Part shown: positions 1 through 11,157 of the stretch, piece after piece | How the letters are laid out: every line of letters begins with the position of its first letter | How positions within the stretch are numbered: the stretch's first letter is position 1 | DNA from: Glutinoglossum americanum | Lineage: Eukaryota > Ascomycota > Geoglossomycetes > Geoglossales > Geoglossaceae | Assembly: GCA_020080175.1 (NCBI GenBank) | Contig: JAGHQL010000126.1 | Coordinates: 1 to 64,000 of the forward strand | Length of the DNA: 64,000 nt | Direction of reading: 5' to 3' | The notes under the pieces: generated by a model | Told to the model about the DNA's origin: nothing | Seen by the model: the letters and a program-made list of their open reading frames with translations, nothing else | Database searches by the model: none | Position numbers and translations under genes: made by a program

Positions 1-431
1 GGCCGGGTTGAAGGTGCCAAAACCCGACCCTACCCGACCCGATGCGCAGCCTAGTTTGATTATAACAATATATAAAGTTAAAATTTAAATTTGCTTAAAG
101 TATAAGAATTAGCAGTTAGAGGACTAGAAAAATATGATTTAATAAGATATTAATTATATTAGTTTATTAGTGAGATGCAACAAAGGTTTGAAGATCAAAA
201 GAAAAAATATTTGATAAGACTGTTATCAAAACTTAATATTGAAGTATTTTTCTTATAATAAGAAAGGCTTAATACATATCTGAAATATAGAGATAAAAAC
301 ATCATGTAAGTAGATATAAAGTTGGCTGCAGTCAATTTTATATGAGAACTAGAACTTAAAGCTCAATGAGATCTCTAAATAGGCTGCGCATCAGGTCGGG
401 TAGGGCCGGGTTTCGGCACCTTCAACCCGGC
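1..431. mobile_element. MITE-like inverted-repeat element, left end cut by window edge
   Basis: The first ~52 bases (ggccgggttgaaggtgcc...gatgcgcagcct) return as a near-perfect reverse complement at about 380-431, with only a few transitions. The arms are GC-rich and carry CCCGACCC/GGGTCGGG motifs. The ~325 bases between them are very AT-rich and have no credible reading frame. This is the layout of a small non-autonomous DNA transposon; CCCGACCC-rich ends recall hAT-type termini, but that family placement is inference. Similar GC-rich sequence continues to about 480, and the left arm begins at base 1, so the true ends are not fully visible. Confidence 0.7.
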
Positions 432-654
432 CGCTTGGCGACCCACGGATAGGGTCGGGGTTGGGTTTGCCAAGATACCCTGTGTTAAACCCAATTAGAT
501 TAGATTTTGACAAGATATTATGCGCTGAGCCAAGGTGAGTAATTGGAAAAAAGGTTGAAATTTTGGTTGGTGCTGTAGGACCCCTAAAATGACTGCTAGA
601 AAAGGTAAAATGCCCTGGGTAGGGTTTTGAACATTGTAACCCTACCCTACCCGA

Positions 655-867
655 TGGCCGGGTTTTACCCAGGGTCGGGTCGGGTCGGGTACCCGAAACC
701 CGTTGCGCAGTCTAGCCAAGTCGCTACTATCATAATCTCTCCATTTCTCCCAAAATAAAAATAATTCTGAAATATTTTCATGCTAACCTCGAAAGCTTTA
801 TCATACTAGGCTGCGCATCAGGTCCAGTAGGGCCGGGTTTTGCACCTGCAGCCCGGCCTTACCCGCG
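655..867. mobile_element. Second, shorter inverted-repeat element of the same family
   Basis: The left arm (about 655-714, ggccgggttttaccc...gcgcagtctag) and right arm (about 815-867, ctaggctgcgcatcaggt...cagcccggcc) share the outer GGCCGGG and inner GCGCAG-CTAG sequences of the element at 1-431. They enclose only ~100 AT-rich bases. Flanking GGGTAGGG/CCCTACCC sequence (about 617-655 and 868-910) suggests the original termini were longer. It reads as a diverged or internally deleted relative of the first element; no transposase is present. Confidence 0.6.
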
Positions 868-1737
868 GGTTGCCGAGTGGCTGGATTGTACTGTCAAAAC
901 TCGACCCTACGTGGCCTAGCTGTACCTACACCATACCTGATTTTTCAGATGTGATGTCGCAGCTTGCAAATCTCGTACCCCCCCTTTTTTAGCCTTAGTA
1001 AATCTTTACCCTATAACAAAATCCACTTACAATAATTTACATGTTAACGTCCTCAGAAGTATTTAAGAAAGGATGAAATCCAACTTACTGTCGATATTAA
1101 AAACCAACCCATCCACTTCTGGAGAATGGTACTATCAAATCTTAGCTTCATAACCCACGAGCAAGAACATCTGGAGCTTAAACTTCATAATATTTTTGGT
1201 AATCGGGCCTCCAACACCATAGCTAACATTGGGGTTGGGACAAGGTTTGTTTGTAATACTTGAGCGTCTAAATATATATATATATTTTGTGTCGCCTGGA
1301 ACCTCCGGGTATTTAAGTAGACTCTCGACAAGTACCGGCCAACGTAAAGAAGCCGAACGACCTGGCGATTCAGCACGAATTCACTGTCCTCGTGATTTTA
1401 GAAGCAGAGGAAGCCGAAGCGGCTGCAAAGTCTAGAGATGATGCGCTTACAAAAGACTCACTTCTAAAAGAGACAAACCTCAAGGCGTGCATCGCTCGTT
1501 TAGAAAGAAGGGCTCTGGACCACAGACGGAAACAGCCTGTGTGAGCATCCACGATTTAAAGTGAAGGAGGGCGGTGCGGTGCATGTTGAAGCACCGATAG
1601 TCGAGTAAAATATCGCGCGGAACATCATATGCTGTGATCGAGGGTGCAAAGTTGCGGCACCCCCCCAATGGTTCGTAGCTGTGTGGTGACGATAGGGTTT
1701 TGCGTCCTGTGGGTTATATAGATAGAGTGGCAGGATA

Positions 1738-1792
1738 TGGGTGTGTATGCGCGTGTGGGTGTGGGTGTGTGGTTTGGTTTGGTTTGGTTTGA
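1738..1792. repeat. GT-rich and (GGTTT)n simple repeat
   Basis: A purine/GT-rich strand runs from alternating GTGTG and GGGTGT units into about four GGTTT units. It is a simple low-complexity tract just upstream of the tRNA-like segment. No protein reads through it. Confidence 0.75.
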
Positions 1793-1835
1793 TGTGGTTG
1801 CATTATCGGGTCAACCCCGGCATTAAAGCTTCGGG

Positions 1836-1917
1836 TCGACAGTCGGACTTGAACCGAACGCGGTTTAGCACAAAGCCCAACCGTTAGATCCAACGCATCA
1901 CCGCATATCTGACCCCC
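1836..1917 (-). tRNA. tRNA-like segment, possibly a degenerate or pseudo-tRNA
   Basis: On the minus strand there is a B-box-like sequence GGTTCAAGTCC with a mostly pairing T stem (CGG/CCG core). Upstream is a possible anticodon arm with CGGTT pairing AACCG. The outer ends GGGTC and GACCC can pair as part of an acceptor stem. However, the A box is poor, the T stem has a mismatch and the acceptor stem is only partly paired, so no clean cloverleaf or anticodon can be assigned. It may be a decayed tRNA or a tRNA-derived repeat. Confidence 0.3.
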
Positions 1918-2166
1918 AAGTATTCATAAACCAAACCAGCTGTCGCCTTGATTGGGGGGAGAAGGGTCCCCTCCCCACACAAAAGGTCAATACTTGTCGA
2001 TCCCAATTGGAATCCTCTCCATTCGTCCAGCGAAGCTGTCTGTGTCAGTCCTGTAAATTGTTCTTGCTCCCGCCGCCGCTCTCTTTCCGCGTGGCTTCCC
2101 GCTCGCCCTCTCTCTGCCCCCGAAATAGGAGAGCTCGATACTGCACGCCCTTGAAAAGAAGCGAGT

Positions 2167-3879
2167 ATGACTTCGCAGGGCAATGGCCAACCTCAATCGC
2201 AACTCAAACGACCTCCAGCAGGGGCCAGCGCATCGTCGGAACAAAGACAAAACGGGTACGCCTACACTCATTCTTCTCCGGCAATATCGCCATCGAGCAC
2301 GCAAAGACCTCACCACAAGGTGCATGCACGGCAACATGTGGTTGGCCATGCCCGTATAGGCGCGAGGGTGCCGTCGTACGGCAAGAACCTCAATAAACAT
2401 GCTGGGGAGACCACTACAGCTGGGAAACATCATCGTCGTTCCCATTCACATACCCCTTCTACAAGTCCCAGAGGAGGGCAACAAAAGCGGACTGGATCCA
2501 ACTTGTCACTGACCCGTAACGGTTCGAAGGCGCATGTTCCGCTGAAGGCCAATGGGTCGGCTGCAGATGTGGGGAGATATGCAGGAGCAGCGGTCTCTCC
2601 GCTACTGTCTTCCATGCAGCGCTCTCTGTCCCAGCCCGTGAGAAGCGAACGAATCACCAAGGGTGCGGTCAAATTTGATCTTGGAAGTGATGGTCGAGAC
2701 GCCAGCTGGACTAGCACTTCAGAATCGCCTAACAATACACGATCGGCGGCCTTCACTCAGAATCAAGACCGTACAGGTCGGAGTAGAAGAACTTCAAAAA
2801 CGGAACTCCGCAATCCCGCTGCAGATGTTCGCGGGGCTTTAGTGTCTACGTCTCCAACGTCGTCCAAGTTTCGCGACGTTGATGCGGCGTCAGATCATTC
2901 CGTAAGTCACTGGTCAAATAGATCCAATCCGAACAAACGTCTGTCAACAACGCCTCCTCAAGCGGAGATAATCACCTCTCGACTACTTCAACGACATCCA
3001 CCACAGAACGCCCCTCCTCAGATGTCTACCCTATCCGCTACAGGCACTCCCGGTAATCGCAGTCCAAGCTCATCGTCGCATGACCAACCCTTCACAAATG
3101 GTACCCCGGGTACTCAGGAGAACGTGGTATCACGGTTTATCGGTGGTAGCTCGGACACCCACGGCATTAACTCCATTTCACCCGGCAAAAACATACTGGA
3201 TGTCTCCAACATCGGCGCAGAAACTGACACCAAAGCCAAAGCGGAAACTTCGACATCACTACCAAATCAACGAACTACAGAAATAAAATCTTCTAGTGGG
3301 CGGCCTAATAAATCACCACTATCCTCATATAACCATCCTTCACGAACACAACAAAAGCTGTGGCTGCAACGAGCAAGCTCCGGCATCGAACCGCCACAGA
3401 TAGCACCGTCCGCAGGTGTCGGTGGCATGCCTGGTGTTCGCACATCCGCGGGTGGCATTAGTACAATTGGAAGCGGCTACGGTGATGTACGAGATCCAAG
3501 GTTGCAACGGGAATTTGAACGCACTGGTCTCGAATACCTCGTTGTTCGTCGCTACAAGAACCCTGTGGGTGACTCGATTGCTCGTCTTGCTGAATTACCA
3601 GGGGCTCAGAAGAACAGAAGGATCCCGGCGCAGTTTAGTAGGGGCTATGCTAACAGCGGGGACGGACCGATGGGGTTGAGTCAGAGTCTTAGGGAGAGGG
3701 GTGGTCGGGACCTTGAGGATTCTGGGAGTGCTAGAGTTAGCCTTGATGGGACGCGAGGGAGTAAAGATGATAGTAGAGTAAACCGACCAGATTCTCAGGG
3801 ACTTGGGCGAAATTCGGATGAAGTTGAGCAGGTTTTGCGGAGAATGTGGGATCGGGTTGAGATGGCTGGTGGGGAGTAA
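2167..3879 (+). CDS. TCO89-like protein, putative TORC1 subunit
   Basis: A single uninterrupted exon encodes 570 residues. Most of the protein is low-complexity, rich in Ser, Thr, Pro and Asn, as in disordered regulatory proteins. Three short ordered islands resemble what I recall of the filamentous-fungal TCO89 family: VPSYGKNLNK near residue 60-75, SRTQQKLWLQRASS near 395, and the helical block LQREFERTGLEYLVVRRYKNP near 445-465. The C-terminus is charged and ends in a helix (RMWDRVEMAGGE). TCO89 is a TORC1-specific subunit acting at the vacuole in growth and stress signalling; that role is inferred from the family. The ATG at 2167 opens the frame and is followed at once by the typical Gln/Ser-rich start. 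The family call rests on short motifs only. Confidence 0.6.
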   Translation: MTSQGNGQPQSQLKRPPAGASASSEQRQNGYAYTHSSPAISPSSTQRPHHKVHARQHVVGHARIGARVPSYGKNLNKHAGETTTAGKHHRRSHSHTPSTSPRGGQQKRTGSNLSLTRNGSKAHVPLKANGSAADVGRYAGAAVSPLLSSMQRSLSQPVRSERITKGAVKFDLGSDGRDASWTSTSESPNNTRSAAFTQNQDRTGRSRRTSKTELRNPAADVRGALVSTSPTSSKFRDVDAASDHSVSHWSNRSNPNKRLSTTPPQAEIITSRLLQRHPPQNAPPQMSTLSATGTPGNRSPSSSSHDQPFTNGTPGTQENVVSRFIGGSSDTHGINSISPGKNILDVSNIGAETDTKAKAETSTSLPNQRTTEIKSSSGRPNKSPLSSYNHPSRTQQKLWLQRASSGIEPPQIAPSAGVGGMPGVRTSAGGISTIGSGYGDVRDPRLQREFERTGLEYLVVRRYKNPVGDSIARLAELPGAQKNRRIPAQFSRGYANSGDGPMGLSQSLRERGGRDLEDSGSARVSLDGTRGSKDDSRVNRPDSQGLGRNSDEVEQVLRRMWDRVEMAGGE

Positions 3880-4183
3880 ACGGTCTTGTGTTTTTCTGTT
3901 CTTTTTACATATTCTGGCCCCTCACGCATCTGCAAAACGAAAATATTTGGCAAGAAAACCGGCGAAAACCAGGCGGACGACTTGACGAATAAGACTCTGT
4001 ACACAATACTTTTGACGCACCAGTAGCAGCTTATCTGAATGAAGAGTCATTTGTGATTGCTGTCTAAGCACTTAACCTCTTGTTTTCCTTTCCATTTTTA
4101 ATCCTCCACCGTCGGGGAGCAATTCTTTGTATATTATCTGATACAAGACCACTGGCATCATTGTACATGATTGAGCCAAGGCT
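3880..4183. other. Convergent 3' intergenic region (TCO89-like / PAN2)
   Basis: About 300 bases lie between two genes that end toward each other. Nothing beyond 3' untranslated sequence can be seen; short frames here are not supported. Confidence 0.6.
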
Positions 4184-7100
4184 TCATCTAAGCGGGCTGG
4201 TGAAATATCCACCCGGCCCTGATATCCAAGGCTGTCCGTGCTGCCCTGTGCTAAGTGATGCTTCTCTCTTAACAGGTGTTTTGGGGGCCGACGCCCTTTC
4301 GTGCAGGATTGGGGGTGTATCTCTTCGATCTACCATACCACTTTCCGTCTTCTGTGCACTGGGCGCTTTGTAATTAACTTCTCTGCCTCTGGCGTAGATG
4401 TCGTTCAACATCGGCTCCAGGATACCCGCATCTTGGAACTCCTCATACTTGCGATATAGCTTCAACGCTGTCCTTGCATCTTCGATAGAATCGTGAGTTT
4501 CCAACTGTATATCCTCCTTTAGGAGGAACCATGATAGGAAGCGAAGAGACAGCTTTCTTTGCCGCGACTTGATAAAGAATAAATCTACTGTATCAATCAC
4601 TTGATTCTTTGGGACGTGTATGTTGATGGTTCGAAAATCTTTCGGCAAGCCGTGACCGACGAAAACGCAACCCAAGTTGAGGAGTAACCAGAGCTTCTTG
4701 TACGCCACTTTTAATGGCACTAGGTTGTGTTCAGATCGCTTGGGATCTAAATCACCAGCTCTTATTCCGGAAAAGGCTGTGAGGTAGTCGACCACCGGTT
4801 CATTTGTGACAATATAGTCGTCAATGAACGGAAGGCCCTCGTCGATTCCTGAGCCTCGGAGGACAGAGACACGGGCCAGCCCTAACCTGCTGGGTCGGAT
4901 CGTTTCGCGCGAGCCATCTGCCTTTATTTCAATCTCCTCTTGCTGTAAGGCAACAAACTCTGCATCTATTGCAACGTGGGTCCCCGCATGTGGCGCCTCA
5001 GTCTGTGGAGAGAGAAGGTGGTATCCTCTTGATGTGTTGCGCTGGCTGAGGGATTGTCAGCGCTAGCTCTATAAATACAGCAACTAAATATCCATACTTC
5101 AATGAATAGTCAAAATACAGCAACGAAGTATCCAGCTTTTCTTTCCAAGAGTTATCAACCGCATTGCTGGCTGTTTTAACTTGATATGCTAGCACAGATG
5201 GTGCTTTCCAAGAGGGAGAAAATTCAAGCGCCTCCTCTTTAGTTACTTTTCGAACTAAGAAGTCATTAAATAGATGCCACTGGTTCTCTGGCTGCCGCTC
5301 ACGAGCGGATATGGCAACTTCTTAGATTAGCGGGAGTAGAGAAGTGAGGGCTGGAGTTATACCGTTGACTAGAGAGACCAAATGTGATGCCTGGTTTTCT
5401 CCGCTGTTGATGTCTGCCACTAGCCCGACGAGTTCATAGACGGTGATGTAATGTATCCCTCTTTGGAGGTGCAACTGCAGGTCTTCACCCTCATAGCAGA
5501 AGAATTGCCCACCCTCAATAATAACGCCAATCTCCTCCGGGAGCCACCCAGGGGCAGCCCAGAGCTCTTTGGCTTCCGGAGAATTTACCGCCGCGTTGAT
5601 CATCAGAACATGGGGGATATCCTGAATTGATTTCCTTGTGGCGAGAGACTGGTATCGGCGGCACTTGTCACACCAACCGCGTGTTTGATTTTCGCGCTCT
5701 ACGCTCGCCTTCAGAATTTGAGAAAAGGACAGCCGTGGGTTTCGCGGGTGACTTTTGCCCGTATTCTAAGTCATCAGTGCTTAGCGCTGATGGGCTTCAG
5801 TGTTGGAACTAGATGGCTAACTTTCTGTGGATAAACCAACTCATTTACGTAGGTGCTTCCAGGCCGCACCGTCTCAGAGTTGCATTTCACGCATCTTATC
5901 CCCGTAAGAGCCACGGTCGCGAGCGTCTGGAATGGTCAAAACAAATCCGGAAGATAGTAACACAGTGTCGTACCTGATCTAACAATGGTGACTGCGGAAG
6001 CACATGCTTATAGTCGATGGAAATTCGCTCTAGTAAGAAGCGATTCACGGCTTGAATCATCAAAGCAAGTGAGCTGTTCGGCGAGTCTTCTTCTAGCAAG
6101 CCAAGAGCACCGGCTTCGACAGGTTAGCCGGGATGCTTCCCCTTATTATCCCACAGACATACCTTGAGGTATGCTACTGAAAGTCTTTAGAAAGTTCGTA
6201 GCTTGACAGTTTTGACCGCCAGCCTTGTCTAGCATATCAAACAAGAAACCCATCTCACACAACAGACATGTTTCCGTAAGACAATTTGTGGCAGTGTGGT
6301 GGAGAGCAAGATTTCGAAGCAAAGGGGTGAACTTGAAGAGCTGCAACAGCGGGTTGGAGTAAGAATTTGCGATGTGAATTTCGAGCCCAGAATATTTAGT
6401 CTTGTTATAGAACCTGCCGTATCATCAGTAGAGCTTTGGTCATAACATCATGGAATATAAACCTACTCAAAGTCAAAGTCGTCTACCCCAAACTTACTAT
6501 ATTTGATCTCTACGCTTCTATACATGACAGGGACATCAGCTTTCAAACCACTAGCAGAAGCATCTCCCAAGGCGTCGCCAACATCACTGGCTCTCCGCTC
6601 GTTCCCGCTAGTAACCGCCGATTCTCTAGCCTTTTCACTCAGGAATTTGGGTGCCATCAGTGGAACAGATGCCTTGTCTATGATGCGTGTGTTTTCCACC
6701 TGATTTCTCCGTGTTTTTCTGGGGTTCGGCGCCCAGCCTCCAAATTCTGTAGGAGTCATCGCAATAAGGATGTCCGGGTCGATCTTCGCGGGCGGGTTAC
6801 CAACCTCGAAGACAAGATGGCTTGGCCAAGCTGAGAGAAGCTGCTCGCGATAATGAGGCAGGCCAATAGAGCTTAGTGGTCTGACATGAGGAGTTATGTT
6901 AGGAGATTTTAGTAGCCCTGACAAAATGGAAAGCAAGACTAACGTTTCAGCTGTCCATTCAATTGGCGGCAAAGAGGCGGGGACATCGGGCAGTTCCGTG
7001 GGATTACTGAACTCAGAAAATCGGAGCTTTTCGGGGGAGCCCCAGAGGTGAATCGAGCAATCTGCATCGGCTAATGCAAGAGCATCGCCAGATGGGGCAA

Positions 7101-8229
7101 GCTCCAGGGTTGTCAGGTAACTCGAAACGTTTGCCTGGCGGAGGTTGACTGTATTTGGATTCATTAGATCAACGACTTGCAATTGCCCGCTTTGAGAAGC
7201 GACGATACTGGTCGTAGACATCTTAGGATGCATTCGTACGAACGCCGCTCCAGCATGGAACGGGATCGGCGGCAGCGGACGAAGCATTCTCAGATCATAT
7301 ACATTAGCTAAAGGATCAAGCATGAAGCTCTGCTGATGTCGTGGAGAATATCCGCAGGTCACCAAAAAGTTGTTCTGGGCGTCCATATCGCTAATTGCCG
7401 CAGCATGCGCCTTCCAAGTCTTTATGACCTTGAAGGTGTTCGGATCTAACATATTGACTGTACCAGATGTTGTAGCAGCACATATATATCGGCTTCGCTT
7501 CATCATTGTATAGCTATCTTCTGTTGTGATCTGTGTCATTGTTAGGCCCGTGCCGCATCAAGAAGGTCTGACATACTTCTCTTGTAACCTGTCCTCGATC
7601 TGCATCTATTGTGAACATTGTATTCTGTAAGCCTCCTACAAGTACTTCAGAATTTCCTTTGGACGTATAGCTCATGCATCGCAGGTCTTTCATGCTATCG
7701 TGTCTGCAGGAACATGGGGCGTTTGCCAATCAGCATTAACAGATTCAGCCAAGCATGAAGGCGGCCAGACGCTCGACCAAACTCAGAAGCATACACAATA
7801 TTCCATTGCGCCAGGCCCCTGCGTAGGGACATATGCACACTCTTCGCCGCTATTGATATGACTCCTCTGTCATTGAACAGCAGCTGCCTTATTGCGCCTT
7901 CTGTCGACGAATGTGCTTTGAAGGAAGTATATTTCTGTAGGTCCGGCCCGTAGAAGGACATGACTCGACCCTTGCGGATTATCGAGCAGTGAGCATTTTC
8001 AGACTTGGGATCGCCAGGCCGACTGTCACAGAAGGGTTCCCTACATATTCGTTGCCGGCCCAAAGCAATTCTTGATTGGTGTCAAAGGCTAACGTGGTTA
8101 CTGGTGTGGGAAGGCTATGGATTCCTGGGCGAGGGAACGCTGTGCGCGCCACCTTGAAGCGTTCGTATCAGTACCTGAGCATAACACGAGGTATTAAAGT
8201 ATCGTCACCTCGTCCCAGTCGGCTTCCAT
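4184..8229 (-). CDS. PAN2: PAN2, catalytic subunit of the PAN2-PAN3 poly(A) nuclease
   Basis: A multi-exon gene encodes the cytoplasmic deadenylase subunit that trims mRNA poly(A) tails together with PAN3. It starts at 8229 with MEADWDE, and a short first exon joins [10 protein letters not shown]. The WD40 region follows ([20 protein letters not shown], about 8000 downward; [15 protein letters not shown], about 7470). The linker ends in [15 protein letters not shown] near 6465. The UCH-like domain reads [10 protein letters not shown] near 6370, with Ser where an active enzyme has Cys, as expected for the inactive fold of PAN2. The C-terminal DEDD exonuclease shows DAEFV (about 4960), [10 protein letters not shown] (about 4650) and [11 protein letters not shown] (about 4480), so the catalytic residues are present. 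Introns are short. The first has the unusual donor GTGACG, so the first junction is less certain than the rest. Confidence 0.93.
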
Positions 8230-8764
8230 GTTCAACTTTGGTAATCAACCGTCCATCATGGCAGAGCGGGTTCCACAGAATAAGTGTCGGCGAAGTCCAG
8301 GTTGCGGCTCCAATAGATCGAGCCAAGCTTATTTTGGGGTGCATAAAGTCTCCCCCCATTTTTGCGGGTGAGCAAAGACGGTGCAGGGGTATTTTGGCAG
8401 GCGAAAAATAAGTCCAAGTTTTCGACAATATTCTTAACCATATTTCGGCATAATTGCCTAGTTTCTGTTTTTAAGAAATTGAAAGCATTTTGGCAGCCAG
8501 GCCTCTCTCTTTGAGAAGGTTTGGTGACGTCCAGGAGCACATCTGCCCTTGCTCTAAATACATGAATATCTGGCAGCGAATATTCCGTCGTACTGCAATA
8601 CATATTCGTCTTCATGTATGCTACAGTGCAAGCAAGCACAGTAATTGTAATTCTAATATAACAAGAGTATCACACGGCTTGAAAAACCTTCCTTGGACGA
8701 GACTTCGCAGTTGGCTAACAGTAGTTTATTTTCCCATTTTCTAATTTTTTTTTTAATTTATTTT
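8230..8764. other. Intergenic region between PAN2 start and PCK end
   Basis: This holds the presumed PAN2 promoter and the 3' end of the PEP carboxykinase transcript. The frames across it have no conserved content. There is a T-rich tract at about 8744-8765. Confidence 0.55.
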
Positions 8765-11157
8765 CTAGTTCCCGGCTGCGAGCACCTTTTGAATCTCTTC
8801 TAAATAACTGGACCTAAAATATGGAATTAGATGTTGTCAATGAATGCTGTTCACTGCTTCTCACGAATACTCACCTGCCTTAATGACCTCAGGAGTCGCC
8901 TCGTCTGAATACTTCTTGAAATTTTCTACAAAGAGCGTGCCTAATTTGGTCACCTCTTCCTTGAAGTCCGACTCTCCTGTCGTCCATGATTTCTTAGGAT
9001 TGAGGAGCTCGGACGGGACACCGGTGACCGCAGTTGGAACAAAGAGGTTGAAGGTGTCATAGACCTCGTACTCCGCTTTAGCTAGCTCGCCGGAGTGGAT
9101 TGCATCCAGTATTGCGCGAGTGTACTTTAGTCTATCCCAGATGTCAGTAAGCTTAATAAAAAAAGCCTCCAGGTAGGAACTCACGGGCAACGCTTGCCAC
9201 CTTTGGTGGCGCCGGCACCCACCCAACCGGTGTTTAAAAGCCATGCGTTGGCTTTGTGATGGGCAATCTTGTCTGCTAACATCTTTGCATAGCGCATGGG
9301 ATGTAGAGCCAAAAACGGTTGGGCGAAGCATGACGAAAAGGTTGCTTGTGGCTCAGTAACGCCGTCTTCCGTGCCAGCCATTTTTGAGGTGTATCCCGAA
9401 ATGAAATGGAACATGGTTTGATCGGTCGTGAGCTTGGAGATTGGTGGAAGGACACCTCTAGCATCGCAGGTAAGGAGAATGATGTTGCTGGGGTGATTCA
9501 TGGACGTGCAAGGTATTTTAGCGTTATTGATGTACTCGATGGGGTAGGCACTGTGAAAGAATGGCATTAGAAGCTTCATAAGATCTTCCATATGCGTCTC
9601 GGCTTACCATCTAGTATTCTCGGTGAGTGTTGCGTCATCGTAATCGACTACGCGAGTCTCTGGGTTGAAAACCACATTTTCAAGGACGGAACCGAAGCGA
9701 ATGGCGCCGTGAATGTCAGGCTCTTTCTCGGCGGAAAGTCCTATACACTTGGCGTAGCACTAGATTGATGTTAGCTGAAGACACACTGTATGGAGCTGGT
9801 ATTGCACGTACGCCGCCCTCAATATTGAAGATCCCGCGATCGCTCCAACAGTGCTCATCATCACCGATGAGCGCGCGATTAGGGTCTGCCGATAGAGTTG
9901 TTTTCCCCGTTCCTGAAAGACCGAAAAAGACGGTAACATCACCATTCTTACCCTCGTTCGCGGACGAGTGTAGTGTTAGGACTCCGTGATTTACCGGCAT
10001 CTCGTAAAAGAGAACCGTAAAGACGCCTTTCTTCATCTCTCCAGCATACTCTGTTCCTAGGATGACCATCTCTTTCTCGGCGAAGTTTATGGATACTGAA
10101 GTTGCAGAGGTCATGCCCTCCGTGTACCTGTTGGCTGGGAACGTCCCGGCATTGTATATCACATAGTCGGGGTGAAAATGTTCGAGCTCTTCTGGAGTCG
10201 GCCGGATAAGCATGTTTCGCATGAAAAGAGCGTGGTAGGCTCTGGCGCAAACAACTCGAACGTTAATTCTGTAGCGTTCATCCCATCCCGCAAAACCATC
10301 GATGACGTAAATTCTGTTTCTCGTGTTGAGGTAGTCAACAGCGCGCTCTCTGTTGATTCGCCAAACCTGTGATGTGTTAGCGAGGCGAATTTTCTGGAAA
10401 AGTTGGGCTTGGTGGCTTTTCCCCGCATTTTGAATAGCCGATGGCGGGGAATCCAACAACCGGAACAATGGGATTTTCTGTCGATGAGCGACGATGCAGT
10501 TTCAGGAAGACAGGAGGCAGAAGCGCGTGACATTAACCATACGAATAAAATCAAATTACCTCAGGGCTCATAGGCTTGTTGACAGGTCCCCACCAGACAT
10601 TTTTCTCGGATCCTTCTTCTTTCACAATTCGTTTGTCCAATGGCGACCGGCCGGTCTTTGCGCCGGAGTATGCCGTGAGTGCACCTGACGACGTGATAGC
10701 CGAACCGGTCTCATACACGAGAGCGTCTTCGTACAGTGCAGCAACAGAAGGATTGGGAACCTGTTCACCAAGGAGTCAGTGTCGCTATATTGTAGTAGTT
10801 CGTAATTTGCTTACAATGGCAACACGATCGTAGTCAATGTTTGCTTTCTCATGGAGCTCCTCTTCAATCTCAGTGTGTTCTTTGGAGGGCCTACCCAAGA
10901 CGAGGAAAAACTCTAATTAGCTAAAAGCTTCAAGACACCCGGGCGGTGGCATAGGCGGTCGGGTAGAAGCGGACTTACACCACACCGCTAGGATGGAGGG
11001 CGGTCTTGTTGACGCTGGAAACCATGTCGCGGAGCTTGGAGGGTGGTAGAGTGGAGATATTTCTAGAGTATAGCTGACGAGCGAAGGACGATGAGCCTGG
11101 GCCAGGGGAAGAGTTTCGGAAGTTGGGGGATGACTGTTTTATAGTGTCAGAGGCCAT
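8765..11157 (-). CDS. PCK1: Phosphoenolpyruvate carboxykinase (ATP), gluconeogenesis
   Basis: The enzyme converts oxaloacetate and ATP to PEP, ADP and CO2, the committed cytosolic step of gluconeogenesis (acuF in Aspergillus). Exons join to give [21 protein letters not shown], then the second-exon block ending NKPMSPE, then [16 protein letters not shown]. The P-loop [14 protein letters not shown] lies near 9890, followed by GDDEHCWSD and the GGCYAKC-type join across an intron at about 9760-9810. The 3' exons read [18 protein letters not shown] and [16 protein letters not shown]. About eight exons are visible. The start at 11157 (MASDTIKQ, strong Kozak with A at -3 and G at +4) gives a 44-residue leader; the conserved [14 protein letters not shown] start lies at 11025. 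The last intron is uncertain: splicing at TTATTTAG gives a tail ending VLAAGN at 8765, whereas a nearer acceptor would end the protein a few codons earlier. Confidence 0.93.

Larger units (their letters stand above)
900..2166. other. Gene-free stretch with simple repeats upstream of the TCO89-like gene
   Basis: No supported gene. Short open frames here lack conserved content. It holds a TA run near 1270-1288, a GT/GGTTT simple-repeat tract near 1738-1792, the tRNA-like segment at about 1836-1917, and the presumed 5' leader and promoter of the gene starting at 2167. Confidence 0.6.

Noticed and set aside
1987-2445. Minus-strand 152-codon frame overlapping the start of the TCO89-like gene
   Set aside because: It is antisense to a gene with conserved motifs and has none of its own.
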